Positions 8,203 to 15,510 of a stretch of DNA of 64,000 bases are shown here, one piece after another; within the stretch, counting starts at the first letter, position 1, and the number at the start of each line of letters is the position of its first letter. The notes beneath the pieces are model-generated. The model worked only from the letters and a program-made list of their open reading frames with translations, was not told the DNA's origin and did not search any database. The translations under genes were made by a program, and so were the position numbers. The stretch lies in the NCBI RefSeq assembly GCF_002003465.1, contig NZ_BDDQ01000005.1, positions 1 to 64,000 on the forward strand, given 5' to 3'. This DNA is from Caenibacillus caldisaponilyticus. Lineage in GTDB: Bacteria; Bacillota; Bacilli; Bacillales; Sporolactobacillaceae.

Positions 8203-9222
8203 ATGAAAGCCGTCCAAGTCCTTAGAGCCCGGGAATTGGTGATAAAAGACGTTGAAAAGCCGGACATTAAAAATCCGACAGATGTCCTGATTAAGGTCAA
8301 ACGCGTAGGCATATGCGGTTCGGATATGCACATTTACCATGGAACGAATCCGCTCGCGACGCTGCCGCGGGTGATCGGTCACGAAGTCGCCGGAGAAGTC
8401 GTCGCGGTCGGAGAAGCGGTGACATCCGTGCGCGCGGGCGACCATGTCGTCATCGAACCGATTCGGTATTGCGGCCAATGTTATGCCTGCCGCAAAGGGC
8501 GCCCAAATGTGTGCAGAAACTTATCCGTATTCGGCGTGCATGAAGACGGCGGCCTGCGCGAATGGGTGGTTCTTCCCGAACAACAAGTCCATGCGGTTGA
8601 TCCCGACCTTCCATGGGATGAAATCGTCATGGCTGAGCCGTATACGATCGGCGCGCAGGCGGTTTGGCGAGGCCAAGTTGAAAAAGAGGATAAAGTATTG
8701 ATTCAAGGCGCCGGCCCGATCGGGCTTTGTGTTTTGAAAATGGCGAAATTGATTGGCGCGGACGTGATGATCACGGATTTAAGCGATGAGCGTTTGGCGT
8801 TTGCTCAAGAAAATGGCGCCGATTTGATTGTGAATGCCGGCCGGGAAGATGTTCAACAGGCGGTCGCCGAATGGACCGATGGGGAAGGGGCAAATGTGGT
8901 CATTGATGCGGTTTGCTTGCCGCAAACGTTTGAGCTTGCGGTCGAGGCGGCGTCACCGGCCGGCACCGTTGTCGTCCTCGGATTTGATGAAAGACCGGCC
9001 TCTATCCCACAGCTGCCGATAACCAAAAAAGAAGTGACAATTGTCGGTTCGCGCTTGCAGACGAACCAGTTTTCGAAGGTCATTCGATGGCTGAATGAGC
9101 GAAAATTGGCCCATAACGGCCTGGTGACCCATCGTTTTCCTTTCGATCAAGTTCGAGAAGCCTTTGCTTTTGTTGAAAACCATCCTGATAAAGTTCGTAA
9201 GGCATTGATCATCTTTGATTAA
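8203..9222 (+). CDS. Zinc-dependent dehydrogenase, RspB / L-gulonate 5-dehydrogenase-like
   Basis: A 339-residue medium-chain zinc alcohol dehydrogenase. Seen: catalytic-zinc region [12 protein letters not shown] and GHEVAGEVV, structural-zinc cysteines in [15 protein letters not shown], a Rossmann nucleotide site [16 protein letters not shown] and a C-terminal [17 protein letters not shown]. These segments match the RspB group, whose E. coli member oxidises L-gulonate to D-fructuronate, more closely than threonine or sorbitol dehydrogenases. With the fructuronate reductase and mannonate dehydratase downstream it would complete a route from L-gulonate to KDG. The substrate is inferred from similarity and gene order. 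Start ATG 8203, 10 bases after the previous gene, with a GTAGGTGAACG ribosome binding site. Confidence 0.72.
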   Translation: MKAVQVLRARELVIKDVEKPDIKNPTDVLIKVKRVGICGSDMHIYHGTNPLATLPRVIGHEVAGEVVAVGEAVTSVRAGDHVVIEPIRYCGQCYACRKGRPNVCRNLSVFGVHEDGGLREWVVLPEQQVHAVDPDLPWDEIVMAEPYTIGAQAVWRGQVEKEDKVLIQGAGPIGLCVLKMAKLIGADVMITDLSDERLAFAQENGADLIVNAGREDVQQAVAEWTDGEGANVVIDAVCLPQTFELAVEAASPAGTVVVLGFDERPASIPQLPITKKEVTIVGSRLQTNQFSKVIRWLNERKLAHNGLVTHRFPFDQVREAFAFVENHPDKVRKALIIFD

Positions 9223-9239
9223 AGGAGGGCGGAAAACGG

Positions 9240-9863
9240 GTGAACACCAAATATGAAACCTTACAGAAAATCGCAGAGGCCAAAATCATTGCCGTCATAA
9301 GAGGGGGGAGTGCCGAGGAAGCGATCGACCTCTCCAAAGCGGCGATCGAAGGCGGCATTCAAGCAATTGAAATCACATATACGACGCCTCACGTCATAAA
9401 GGTTTTTCAAGCGTTGGAGCAGGAAAAGGCGCTGCTTGGCGCGGGGACGGTTTTGGATGCTGAGACGGCGCGGCTTGCGATCACGGAAGGCGCAAAATTT
9501 ATCGTCAGCCCGCATTTCAACCGTGAGGTGGCGACGCTTTGCAATCGCTACGGCATCCCGTATTTGCCCGGCTGCATGACCGTCAATGAAATGGTGGCGG
9601 CGTTGGAGTCCGGGTGTGATGTCTTAAAACTGTTTCCCGCCAACCTCTTCAAGCCGTCCTTCATCCGTTCCGTGAAAGGTCCCTTGCCCAACGCGCGCTT
9701 GATGCCGACGGGCGGCATCGATCAACACAACATAAAGGATTGGATCGACGCCGGCGCCTTTGCGGTCGGTGTTGGCAGCGATTTGAATAAAGCCTATCAA
9801 CAAGGCGGATATCAGGCCGTTGTTGAACTCAGCCGAACCTATTTGAAAAAACTTTCCGCATAG
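9240..9863 (+). CDS. eda: KDPG aldolase (2-dehydro-3-deoxy-phosphogluconate aldolase)
   Basis: A 207-residue class I aldolase splitting KDPG into pyruvate and glyceraldehyde 3-phosphate. Seen: IIAVIRGGSAEEA, GGIQAIEITYTTP with the catalytic glutamate, LGAGTVLDAE, FIVSPHFN, GIPYLPGCMTVNEM, the Schiff-base lysine in DVLKLFPANLF, and LMPTGGI. Length is normal for the family. The start is a GTG after AAAGGAGGGCGG. Some family members also cleave 4-hydroxy-2-oxoglutarate. It is the last catabolic step of the KDG branch encoded in this operon. Confidence 0.92.
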   Translation: MNTKYETLQKIAEAKIIAVIRGGSAEEAIDLSKAAIEGGIQAIEITYTTPHVIKVFQALEQEKALLGAGTVLDAETARLAITEGAKFIVSPHFNREVATLCNRYGIPYLPGCMTVNEMVAALESGCDVLKLFPANLFKPSFIRSVKGPLPNARLMPTGGIDQHNIKDWIDAGAFAVGVGSDLNKAYQQGGYQAVVELSRTYLKKLSA

Positions 9864-9877
9864 GATGGAGGGGCGTT

Positions 9878-10957
9878 ATGAATATTACTTTCCGCTGGTA
9901 CGGCCGAAACAATGACACCGTGACCTTAGAGCAAGTCCGGCAAATTCCGGGAACAAAAGGCATTGTGTGGGCCTTGCATCAAAAACCGGTTGGAGAAGTC
10001 TGGGAAAAAGACGAAATCCAAGAGGAAGTCGACTATATCCGCTCATTTGGGTTTCACGCCGACGTTGTTGAAAGCGTTAACGTGCATGAGTCCATTAAGT
10101 TGGGCGATAAGGACAGAATGAAGTATATCGAAAATTATAAACAAACGATCCGCAACTTGGCGGAAGCCGGCGTCAAAGTGATTTGTTATAATTTTATGCC
10201 GATCTTCGACTGGACAAGAACGGAGATGTTCCATCCGTTGGAAGACGGGTCCACGGCGCTGTTTTATGAAAAGGCGAAGGTCGAGAATTTGGATCCGCAG
10301 GATTTGATCCAAATGGTAGCAGACTCTTCCAACAATCTCACGCTGCCCGGCTGGGAGCCCGAAAAATTGGAGCGCATTTCCGAATTGTTCGAGGCCTATA
10401 AAGGTGTCGACGAAGAACAACTGTGGTCGAATTTGGCCTTTTTCTTAAAAGAAATTTTACCGGTGGCCGAGGAATGCGGCATACAAATGGCGATCCATCC
10501 CGATGATCCGCCGTGGTCGATCTTTGGACTGCCCCGGATCATAACGGGCGCCGAAAGTTATGAAAGGCTGTTTGCCATTTCGGATTCGCCGGCCAACGGC
10601 ATCACCCTATGTACTGGTTCCATGGGGGCGAATCCGAAAAACGACATGGTTGAAATTGCAAGAAAGTATGCCTCACGAGCGCCGTTTGCCCATATTCGCA
10701 ATATCAGGATTTATGAAAACGGGGATTTTGTTGAAACGTCGCATTACACCCAAGATGGCTCGATTGATATCAGCGGGGTGGTCGAAGCGCTGCACGAGCA
10801 AAATTATACGGGTTATGTGAGACCCGATCACGGCCGCCATATTTGGGGAGAAAAATGCCGCCCGGGTTACGGTCTATACGATCGAGCGCTCGGGATCATG
10901 TATTTGCTCGGTTTATGGGACGGTTACGAGAAAAAGCGGAAAGGTCGATCTTTATGA
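9878..10957 (+). CDS. uxuA: Mannonate dehydratase
   Basis: A 359-residue TIM-barrel dehydratase converting D-mannonate to 2-keto-3-deoxygluconate. Recognised from MNITFRWYGRNNDTVTL, IPGTKGIVWALH, VICYNFMPIFDWTRT, MAIHPDDPPWSIFGLPRI, ITLCTGSMGANP and YVRPDHGRHIWGE, which hold the metal-binding histidine and cysteine residues of the family. Length is usual. The ribosome binding site is GGATGGAGGGGC. The stop codon overlaps the start of the next gene (ATGA at 10954-10957), so the two are translationally coupled. Confidence 0.95.
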   Translation: MNITFRWYGRNNDTVTLEQVRQIPGTKGIVWALHQKPVGEVWEKDEIQEEVDYIRSFGFHADVVESVNVHESIKLGDKDRMKYIENYKQTIRNLAEAGVKVICYNFMPIFDWTRTEMFHPLEDGSTALFYEKAKVENLDPQDLIQMVADSSNNLTLPGWEPEKLERISELFEAYKGVDEEQLWSNLAFFLKEILPVAEECGIQMAIHPDDPPWSIFGLPRIITGAESYERLFAISDSPANGITLCTGSMGANPKNDMVEIARKYASRAPFAHIRNIRIYENGDFVETSHYTQDGSIDISGVVEALHEQNYTGYVRPDHGRHIWGEKCRPGYGLYDRALGIMYLLGLWDGYEKKRKGRSL

Positions 10958-11790
10958 TGCCGGTGCATGAAAATTTAAAGGGTCGCGTCGCTGTCATCAC
11001 CGGAGGCGGCGGGGTGCTCTGCTCCGAAATGGCAAGGGAATTGGCCCGGCACGGCGTCATGGTCGCCGTCCTGAACCGTACGGCAGAAAAAGGCAAACGG
11101 GTGGCCGATGCGATCAATCAACAGGGCGGGACCGCCATTTCTGTTCAAGCCGACGTGCTCGACCGGGCCTCTTTGGAAAAGGCGAGAGAAGAGATCCTCG
11201 CCGCTTTTGGCAAGGTCAATATTTTGATCAATGGTGCGGGCGGTAATCATCCGGATGCGATCACCGATTCCGAAGTTCATTCGGGCGAGCCGTCCGGAAA
11301 ATCCTTTTTCGATTTAACAGAACAGGGATTTTCCAAGGTTTTTGACACGAATTTTCTCGGAGCGTTTCTTGCCAGCCAAGTGTTTGGCGAAGCATTGCTT
11401 GCGGCGGAAGCACCCGTCATCATTAATATTTCTTCGATGAGCGCTTATGCGCCGATGACCAAAGTCCCGGCATATAGTGCTGCCAAAGCGGCGATCAATA
11501 ACTTGACGATGTGGATGGCCGTGCATTTTGCCCCATTCGGTTTACGTGTGAACGCCATTGCTCCGGGCTTCTTTTTGACGGCACAAAATCGGGATTTATT
11601 GCTCGATGAAAATGGAGAATATACCGAACGGTCGCAAAAAATATTAAAAGGAACGCCGATGAAGCGCTTCGGACAGCCGAAGGATTTGCTCGGTACATTG
11701 CTATGGCTTGTCGATGAAGCGTATTCCGGTTTTGTGACGGGTGTGACCGTCCCGGTTGATGGCGGTTTTATGGCTTATTCAGGCGTTTAA
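10954..11790 (+). CDS. uxuB: D-mannonate oxidoreductase / fructuronate reductase (SDR family)
   Basis: A 278-residue short-chain dehydrogenase that would reduce D-fructuronate to D-mannonate. Seen: the cofactor site VAVITGGGGVLCSEMA, ILINGAGGNHPDA, an insertion with SGEPSGKSFFDLTEQGF that marks this SDR subgroup, ISSMSAYAPMTKVPAYSAAK with the catalytic Ser-Tyr-Lys, and the end TGVTVPVDGGFMAYSGV. The first ATG, at 10954, overlaps the uxuA stop by four bases; a second ATG at 10957 is possible. The function rests on the subgroup signature and on direct coupling to uxuA; this SDR type is the Bacillus UxuB, unrelated to the long-chain E. coli enzyme. Confidence 0.88.
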   Translation: MMPVHENLKGRVAVITGGGGVLCSEMARELARHGVMVAVLNRTAEKGKRVADAINQQGGTAISVQADVLDRASLEKAREEILAAFGKVNILINGAGGNHPDAITDSEVHSGEPSGKSFFDLTEQGFSKVFDTNFLGAFLASQVFGEALLAAEAPVIINISSMSAYAPMTKVPAYSAAKAAINNLTMWMAVHFAPFGLRVNAIAPGFFLTAQNRDLLLDENGEYTERSQKILKGTPMKRFGQPKDLLGTLLWLVDEAYSGFVTGVTVPVDGGFMAYSGV

Positions 11791-11834
11791 CCGTAAGAGG
11801 GCGTGATGCCAACTTCTTTAGGAGGTGGTTTGTC

Positions 11835-12464
11835 ATCAAAATACAGTTGGCTTTGGATCGCTTGGAATGGTCGCGTTGTTTTCAACTGATTGATGAATTG
11901 AAAGAAGACGTCGACGTGGTAGAGGTCGGTACGGGCGTTATCAAAGAATACGGAATGGCGATCATCAGGGAAATCCGGAAGCGTCACCCGACGTTGCCGC
12001 TCGTCGCGGACATGAAGATCTGTGACGCCGGGCGTTATGAAGCGGCTCAGGCGTTGGACGCCGGCGCCGACTACGTCACGGTGATGGCGTTTGCCTCGCT
12101 TTCCACGATTCGGGAAGCTCACCGGGAAGCGATGCGCCGGCAAAAGCACGTGATGATCGATTTGCTCGGCATGACGGATCGCAATAAAATCGACGACATA
12201 GCCGCCATCGGCTGCACGCATTTTTGTTTGCATTTGGGAAAAGATGAACAAATGACGGGCGTTCAAGCCGGCCGGCATTTGCTGGAACCGGTTAAGCATT
12301 TAGGGAACATTCAAATCAGCTTGGCGGGCGGCATCAACGAACGAATGATTCATGACGTTTTGCAGTGGCCCATCCATCAACTGATCATCGGTTCAGCCAT
12401 TACGAGGAGCGAGAACCCGAAGGCAGCGGCAAAGAGATTGAAGCAGCTATGCCAAATCGTCTGA
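11835..12464 (+). CDS. 3-hexulose-6-phosphate synthase-like protein (OMPDC superfamily)
   Basis: A protein of about 209 residues with the (beta/alpha)8 fold of the HPS/KGPDC/OMP decarboxylase suite. Seen: QLALDRLEW, VDVVEVGTGVIKEYG, LVADMKICDAGRYEA with the paired D-K-D active-site residues, GADYVTVMAFAS, FCLHLGKDEQ and ISLAGGI. The histidine segment and AGGI look like HPS (HxlA); the YHRSRD pattern of 3-keto-L-gulonate-6-phosphate decarboxylase is absent. There is no ATG, GTG or TTG at the expected N-terminus. AGGAGGTGG (11820-11828) is followed by ATC at 11835 (IKIQLALD), and the first ordinary start is TTG at 11847, 18 bases from the ribosome binding site and missing the first strand. It is the last gene of the hexonate operon, with a PHI-like gene near the front. 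Confidence 0.72.
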   Translation: MKIQLALDRLEWSRCFQLIDELKEDVDVVEVGTGVIKEYGMAIIREIRKRHPTLPLVADMKICDAGRYEAAQALDAGADYVTVMAFASLSTIREAHREAMRRQKHVMIDLLGMTDRNKIDDIAAIGCTHFCLHLGKDEQMTGVQAGRHLLEPVKHLGNIQISLAGGINERMIHDVLQWPIHQLIIGSAITRSENPKAAAKRLKQLCQIV

Positions 12465-12516
12465 AACTCGATCGTTTAAATTTTCTAGCAACAAGAGGAA
12501 TTTTGCGAAAAAAGCC

Positions 12517-12545
12517 TTGTAAAGCGCTTACACATCGGTTATAAT
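12517..12545 (+). promoter_or_regulatory. Sigma-A promoter with cre-like site, LacI-family regulator gene
   Basis: TTGTAA (12517-12522), 17-base spacer, TATAAT (12540-12545). A palindromic cre-like sequence, TGTAAAGCGCTTACA (12518-12532), overlaps the -35 element, which suggests direct CcpA repression. Confidence 0.85.
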
Positions 12546-12563
12546 TCCCTTACAAGATGGATA

Positions 12564-12588
12564 TAAATCGTTTTACTAAATCGTTTTA
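12564..12588 (+). promoter_or_regulatory. Tandem autoregulatory operators
   Basis: Two identical copies of TAAATCGTTTTA (12564-12575 and 12577-12588), 13 bp apart, downstream of the -10 box of the regulator's own promoter. Same layout as at 5578-5602. Confidence 0.85.
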
Positions 12589-12639
12589 TCTTCGGCCGGG
12601 CCTTCGTTCTAAACGTTTTGGATCGTAAAGGGTGAGGCG

Positions 12640-13659
12640 ATGAAAAAGATTACGATCGCGGATGTGGCCAAGCGAGCCAACGTTTCCAAGAGCACGATAT
12701 CCCAGTATTTAAATAAACGATATGATTACATGAGTGAAGAAACGAGAAAAAAAATTGAAGCCACGATTAAAGAGTTGAATTATCAACCTAATATCATCGC
12801 GAGAAGTCTAAAGCAAAAAACGACCTATACCGTCGGCGTCGTGGTCGCGAATATTTTGCATACTTTCTCAACGCATGTGATCCGTTCCGTGGAAGATTTT
12901 TTCCACGAACACAATTTTCATATCATCGTCTGCAACGCCGACGATCAACCGGAGAAAGAACGCAACTACATCGAAATGCTGCGGGCCAAACAAGTGGACG
13001 GCATCATCATTTTTCCGACGGGCGGGAATATCGATTTGTATGAACAAATGAAGAAAGACCGCTTCCCGGTCGTGTTCATGGATCGAACGATTGAAGAGTT
13101 GGCGATCGAAACCGTCATGTTGGACAACCGGCTCGCTGCCCGATTGGCGGTCGATCATTTTGTCCAACAAGGGTATGAGCGCATCGCCATCGTGACGACT
13201 TCGATTATCCGCAAAATCAGTCCGCGGGTGGAAAGAATTCAAGGCTATAAAGATGCCCTTGAGTCCCACGGCATCGAGATCAATCCAGCCTATATCCGAT
13301 CGGCGGATGCGGGGGAACTGCCGGCGGTCCTGCATGACTTGTTTCAATCGGATCCGTCGCCGCAAGCGATTTTGGCGGGCAATGATATCGTGCTCATCGA
13401 AGTGTTGAAATTCATGCATCAACGGCGCTTGAAGATACCTGACGATGTCGCGGTGATCGGCATCGATGAAGTTCCTTTTGCCGGTTTTTATTCGCCGCCG
13501 ATCACCACCGTGGCCCAGCCGGCGAAAGAAATGGCGAAAGAGGCGGCCGAACGCTTGCTGCGGCAAATCAGAAAAGAAGAAGGCCGCGGGGAAGAACCGT
13601 TGATTAAGCGGTTTGCGCCCACTTTGATCGTCAGGGATTCATCGGGGAAACCGCATTAG
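12640..13659 (+). CDS. kdgR: LacI-family regulator, KdgR-like
   Basis: A 339-residue repressor. Residues 1-55 are the LacI helix-turn-helix with hinge (ITIADVAKRANVSKSTISQ, LNYQPNIIARSLKQK). Residues 60-335 form a periplasmic-binding-protein-like effector domain (YTVGVVVANILH, VDGIIIFPTGG, AILAGNDIVLIE, VAVIGIDEVPFA). The helix-turn-helix wording and the KDG-pathway context fit KdgR of Bacillus. Operators of the same TAAAYCGKTTTA type lie ahead of this gene, the upstream operon and the downstream transporter, so it probably controls all three. The inducer, perhaps KDG or KDPG, is inferred. Start ATG 12640 after AAAGGGTGAGGCG. Confidence 0.86.
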   Translation: MKKITIADVAKRANVSKSTISQYLNKRYDYMSEETRKKIEATIKELNYQPNIIARSLKQKTTYTVGVVVANILHTFSTHVIRSVEDFFHEHNFHIIVCNADDQPEKERNYIEMLRAKQVDGIIIFPTGGNIDLYEQMKKDRFPVVFMDRTIEELAIETVMLDNRLAARLAVDHFVQQGYERIAIVTTSIIRKISPRVERIQGYKDALESHGIEINPAYIRSADAGELPAVLHDLFQSDPSPQAILAGNDIVLIEVLKFMHQRRLKIPDDVAVIGIDEVPFAGFYSPPITTVAQPAKEMAKEAAERLLRQIRKEEGRGEEPLIKRFAPTLIVRDSSGKPH

Positions 13660-13704
13660 TCCAGCCATTTCTTTTTAAAAAGGGGGTTTCCCCTTCACAC
13701 AAAC

Positions 13705-13768
13705 TAAACCGGTTTACCTAAATATGTTCGAAAATTCATTTTTATATATAAAAAGGAAAGCGCTTTAT
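13705..13768 (+). promoter_or_regulatory. Operator and cre-like site upstream of the MFS transporter
   Basis: A perfect palindrome TAAACCGGTTTA (13705-13716), the same motif as at the other two units; a poor second half may lie at 13719-13730. GGAAAGCGCTTTAT (13755-13768) resembles cre with one change at the first base. No clear -35/-10 pair was identified. Confidence 0.65.
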
Positions 13769-13806
13769 ATCTTTTAATTGGTCATCATTGAGGAGGAGGA
13801 AATCAC

Positions 13807-15072
13807 ATGTTTACGAAAGACAAATTGTTCGTCATCATTTTGTTGTTCCTTGCGGGCGTCATTAACTACTTGGACCGTTCGGCGCTCTCGGTCGGAGCTC
13901 CGTTCATCAAGGAGGACCTACATCTTTCCGCCACGGAACTGGGCATCATCTTCAGTAGTTTTTCCGTCGGTTACGCTCTTTTTAACTTTATCGGCGGTAT
14001 GGCGTCCGATAAATTCGGGGCCAAATTGACCTTGTTGGTCGCCATGATCGTTTGGTCGCTGTTCAGCGGAGCTGTCGCCTTGGCCGTCGGGTTTATCAGT
14101 TTGATCTTGATTCGGATCTTCTTCGGCATGGCCGAAGGGCCGTTGTCGACAACGATCAGTAAAATGGTGAATAACTGGTTCCCGTCGAACCAACGGGCAT
14201 CGGTTGTCGGCATCGCCAATAGCGGTACACCCTTGGGCGGAGCCATTTCCGGTCCAATTGTCGGATTGATTGCCGTTTCGTTCCATTGGCGCGTCTCGTT
14301 TATCTTCATCATGGTGATTGGTTTGATCTGGGCGCTTTTCTGGGGGAAATTCGTAAAAGAAAGACCGGCCAACGCGGCTGTTCAAAATACGGCCTCTGCG
14401 ACGGAGGACAAGCCGAAAGAAAAAGTGCCGCTGACCTTTTATTTGAAGCAAAAGACCGTATTGTTCACGGCCTTCGCCTTTTTCGCCTATAACTATATTT
14501 TGTTCTTTTTCTTAAATTGGTTTCCGAGTTATTTGGTCGAGGCCCGCGGCTTAAGCGTCAAAGAAATGAGCGCGATTACCGTCATTCCTTGGGTGCTCGG
14601 CTTTGTCGGTCTGGCGCTGAGCGGGATCATTTCCGACTTTATAAGAAAGCGCTTTATTAACAAAGGCGTGCTGTTTTCAAGAAAGGTCGTTCTGGTCACC
14701 TGTTTGTTTGCTTCGGCGGTGTGCATCGGTTTCGCCGGCATGGTGTCAACAACTGTAAGCGCTGTAACGCTTGTTGCGCTTTCCGTCTTCTTCCTGTATC
14801 TGACCGGTGCCATTTATTGGGCAATCATCCAGGACGTCGTCGATTCCAGCAATGTCGGTTCCGTCGGCGGTTTTATGCACTTCCTGGCGAATACGGCCGG
14901 CATCATCGGTCCGTCATTAACCGGCTATTTGGTCGATGTTTCGGGAACATTCACCGCTGCGTTTTTGCTTGCCGGCGGATTGGCCGTTTTCGCTTCGCTT
15001 TCCGTCATCCGCTTTGTCAGGCCGATCGCGAAGCGGCCAACGGTGGCGGTCGAATCGGCCATCAATCAATAG
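13807..15072 (+). CDS. MFS transporter, anion:cation symporter family (hexuronate/aldonate type)
   Basis: A 421-residue inner-membrane carrier with 12 predicted spans split by a charged loop near residues 190-220. Seen: GVINYLDRSALSVGAPF in span 1, typical of the ExuT/GarP/GudP group, FGMAEGPLSTTISKMV, ANSGTPLGGAISGP and FLNWFPSYLVEARG. It probably brings in the hexonate or hexuronate used by the upstream operon, since the same operator motif precedes both. Start ATG 13807 after GAGGAGGAGG; a shorter-spaced start is unlikely. The substrate is inferred. Confidence 0.85.
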   Translation: MFTKDKLFVIILLFLAGVINYLDRSALSVGAPFIKEDLHLSATELGIIFSSFSVGYALFNFIGGMASDKFGAKLTLLVAMIVWSLFSGAVALAVGFISLILIRIFFGMAEGPLSTTISKMVNNWFPSNQRASVVGIANSGTPLGGAISGPIVGLIAVSFHWRVSFIFIMVIGLIWALFWGKFVKERPANAAVQNTASATEDKPKEKVPLTFYLKQKTVLFTAFAFFAYNYILFFFLNWFPSYLVEARGLSVKEMSAITVIPWVLGFVGLALSGIISDFIRKRFINKGVLFSRKVVLVTCLFASAVCIGFAGMVSTTVSAVTLVALSVFFLYLTGAIYWAIIQDVVDSSNVGSVGGFMHFLANTAGIIGPSLTGYLVDVSGTFTAAFLLAGGLAVFASLSVIRFVRPIAKRPTVAVESAINQ

Positions 15073-15087
15073 TTATCATGCCTTGGA

Positions 15088-15131
15088 GTCGGGTGTTTTG
15101 TTCCGCAACGGGGCGGCACCCGACTTTTTTA
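15088..15131 (+). terminator. Rho-independent terminator after the transporter
   Basis: GTCGGGTG (15088-15095) pairs with CACCCGAC (15117-15124), followed by a run of T. Confidence 0.9.
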
Positions 15132-15510
15132 ATGATAGGCTTCCTTTCATTAAAAAGTATCCAACGCGTCTAGGGAGATGGCGTTTTCGTTTTCCCAACG
15201 CCTGACGGCTCTTCTTTTGATCCTGCCTGTTCAAAGAATGAGGCGGCAGGCAGGCTCCTCAACAAAAGCTCATTATTTTTAATCTTTTCTGCAAAAAATT
15301 CCTCTTTCTTCCCCGGACCCACTTTCCGAAACCTTTTGAACAGAATAAACTTATTTATAGAAGCCATCAAAGGGATGCAGGTTGTTCGCGTCATTCGGTA
15401 ATCATGGCGTTTTCCCAAAGGACCCTTGTCAATCGCTGGTTCAGTCTCGCGTTGAGCAGAATTCGCGTCGATTTTAAGTACGCCAAATATCCCGGGAGTG
15501 TGGTCCGACG
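15132..15510. other. Intergenic region, no gene seen
   Basis: About 380 bases between the transporter terminator and the sigma-54 activator gene. Open frames on the minus strand here have no family resemblance and overlap the regulator's start. No clear promoter or repeat was recognised. Confidence 0.5.

Noticed and set aside
11835-12464. 3-keto-L-gulonate-6-phosphate decarboxylase (UlaD/SgbH)
   Set aside because: The D-K-D motif is common to the superfamily, but the YHRSRD-like histidine/arginine segment of KGPDC is absent and the protein aligns better by eye with HxlA. Kept as HPS-like with reservation.
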